Source: Methylobacterium sp. CB376 (GTDB taxonomy: Bacteria; Pseudomonadota; Alphaproteobacteria; Rhizobiales; Beijerinckiaceae). From it: 64,000 nucleotides of DNA. The stretch spans positions 2,356,001 to 2,420,000 of the forward strand of contig NZ_CP121648.1 of NCBI RefSeq assembly GCF_029714205.1, in the 5' to 3' direction. This document shows, piece by piece, positions 63,366 through 64,000 of this stretch. The notes beneath the pieces were generated by a model. That model ran no database searches and was not told where the DNA came from. It worked only from the letters and a program-made list of their open reading frames with translations. The position numbers and the translations under genes were made by a program. Numbering within the stretch: the first letter of the stretch is position 1; the number at the start of each line of letters is the position of its first letter.

Positions 63366-64000
63366 TCAGCCGGACAGGAGCCGCGCGCCCACCACCGCGG
63401 CGGCGGCGCGGTTCTGCACGCCGAGGCTGCGCAGGAGCGCCGCCATGTGCACCTTCACGGTGCCCTCGCCGAGCTGCAATTGCCGGGCGATCTCCTTGTT
63501 CGACTTCCCCTCGACGAGCAGGGCCAGCACGTCGCGCTGCCGCGGCGTGAGTTCGACCGTGCGCCCGGGGCGCAGGCTCTCCGAGTCGGGCGCGGCGCGC
63601 GGCGCCGCCGGGCGGGCCGGCCCGTCGAGCACCGCCAGGGAGGGCGGCACGTAGATCTGCCCGTCGAGGATCATGCCCACCGCCCGGGTCAGTTCCGAGG
63701 AGCCGAGCCCCTTGGGCACGTAGCCGTGCACGCCCACTTCCAGGGCCGCCAGGATCTTGTGCCGCTCGCTGGATCCCGAGACCACCGCCACCTTCACCCA
63801 CGGGAAGCACTCCCGCACCGCGCTCAGGCTGCCCGGCCCCTCCATGCCCGGCATCGCCAGGTCGAACAGGGCGAGGGTGATGCCGTTCGCCCGCTGGGCG
63901 AGCTGGTCCAGGGCTGCGTCCAGCGACCCGGTCTCGACGACCTCGCCGAAGCCAAGGCTCCGATTGAGGATCGCCACCATCGCCAGACGGAAGAACTCGT
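63366..64000 (-). CDS. LuxR/NarL-type response regulator (N-terminus truncated by window)
   Basis: The frame remains open to the window edge, and the residues before the ATG at 63980 (EFFRLA) match a receiver-domain start, so the true start lies outside. The receiver has its phospho-acceptor Asp in LALFDLAMPGMEG, Ser in VVSGSS and Lys in GYVPKGLG. A C-terminal LuxR helix-turn-helix follows: LTPRQRDVLALLVEGKSNKEIARQLQLGEGTVKVHMAALLRSLGV spans the last 60 residues. It is a DNA-binding two-component regulator with unknown partner; the orphan PAS protein next to it is on the same strand, 378 bp downstream. Confidence 0.9.
   Translation of the reverse strand, partial: EFFRLAMVAILNRSLGFGEVVETGSLDAALDQLAQRANGITLALFDLAMPGMEGPGSLSAVRECFPWVKVAVVSGSSERHKILAALEVGVHGYVPKGLGSSELTRAVGMILDGQIYVPPSLAVLDGPARPAAPRAAPDSESLRPGRTVELTPRQRDVLALLVEGKSNKEIARQLQLGEGTVKVHMAALLRSLGVQNRAAAAVVGARLLSG

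Noticed and set aside
60739..63654. 971-codon plus-strand frame over the AlgX/AlgJ-like and PAS genes
   Set aside because: Low-complexity translation without motifs; both minus-strand genes show clear domains.

Overview
This 64 kb window is high-GC, gene-dense DNA from an alphaproteobacterium, most likely Methylobacterium or a close relative in the Rhizobiales. The main support is a XoxF-type lanthanide methanol dehydrogenase that closely resembles my recollection of the M. extorquens protein, together with a MeaB-type GTPase, a TIGR02301 protein and an RT0821/Lpp0805-type lipoprotein. I see no prophage, transposase, CRISPR array, rRNA or tRNA. Mobile-type DNA is limited to short intergenic repeats.

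Layout. 1-4.2 kb: 3' part of a triple-PAS hybrid histidine kinase, then xoxF. 4.4-12.6 kb (minus): a tightly packed seven-gene set (TPP enzyme, enolase-superfamily enzyme, duplicated membrane protein, gluconate-dehydrogenase-type subunit 3, GMC flavoprotein, SMP-30 lactonase, SDR) that reads as an undescribed sugar or polyol oxidation route. 13-20 kb: SGNH hydrolase, chemoreceptor, phytase-like autotransporter, P1 peptidase. 20-24.5 kb: RND efflux pair without an outer-membrane channel. 24.5-33.6 kb: housekeeping and unknown genes (NUDIX, SDR, pdxH, lipoprotein, DnaJ-like, Baeyer-Villiger-type monooxygenase, rsuA, rsmC). 33.7-43 kb: a hybrid kinase with a degenerate ATP-binding domain, a GGDEF remnant, aidB, a TetR regulator, an esterase, meaB, a phosphatase and a methyltransferase.

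43.1-46.7 kb (minus): urease accessory genes ureE-ureF-ureG, with a COG0523 metallochaperone and a small unknown gene between ureF and ureG. A Zur-like palindrome precedes the metallochaperone, and a probable frameshift lies in its 5' end. 46.8-48.6 kb: dadA with a divergent Lrp-type regulator. 48.7-59.8 kb: a LysR regulator, a DUF1445 protein, a complete branched-chain-type ABC importer and pxpABC. Together these look like a self-contained 5-oxoproline (or related lactam) uptake and hydrolysis locus. pxpC runs in frame, with no stop codon, into a Bcr/CflA-type MFS transporter. 59.8-64 kb: PilZ-like protein, DoxX protein, AlgX/AlgJ-like SGNH protein, an orphan PAS protein and a truncated LuxR-type response regulator.

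Intergenic repeats include two copies of a ~105-bp MITE-like element with CTAGAGCA-type ends (one supplies the ureG stop codon), three copies of a REP-like sequence at gene 3' ends, a triple 30-bp hairpin array after xoxF and a 37-bp perfect inverted repeat before pxpA. All family assignments are from reading the sequence; no database search was run.
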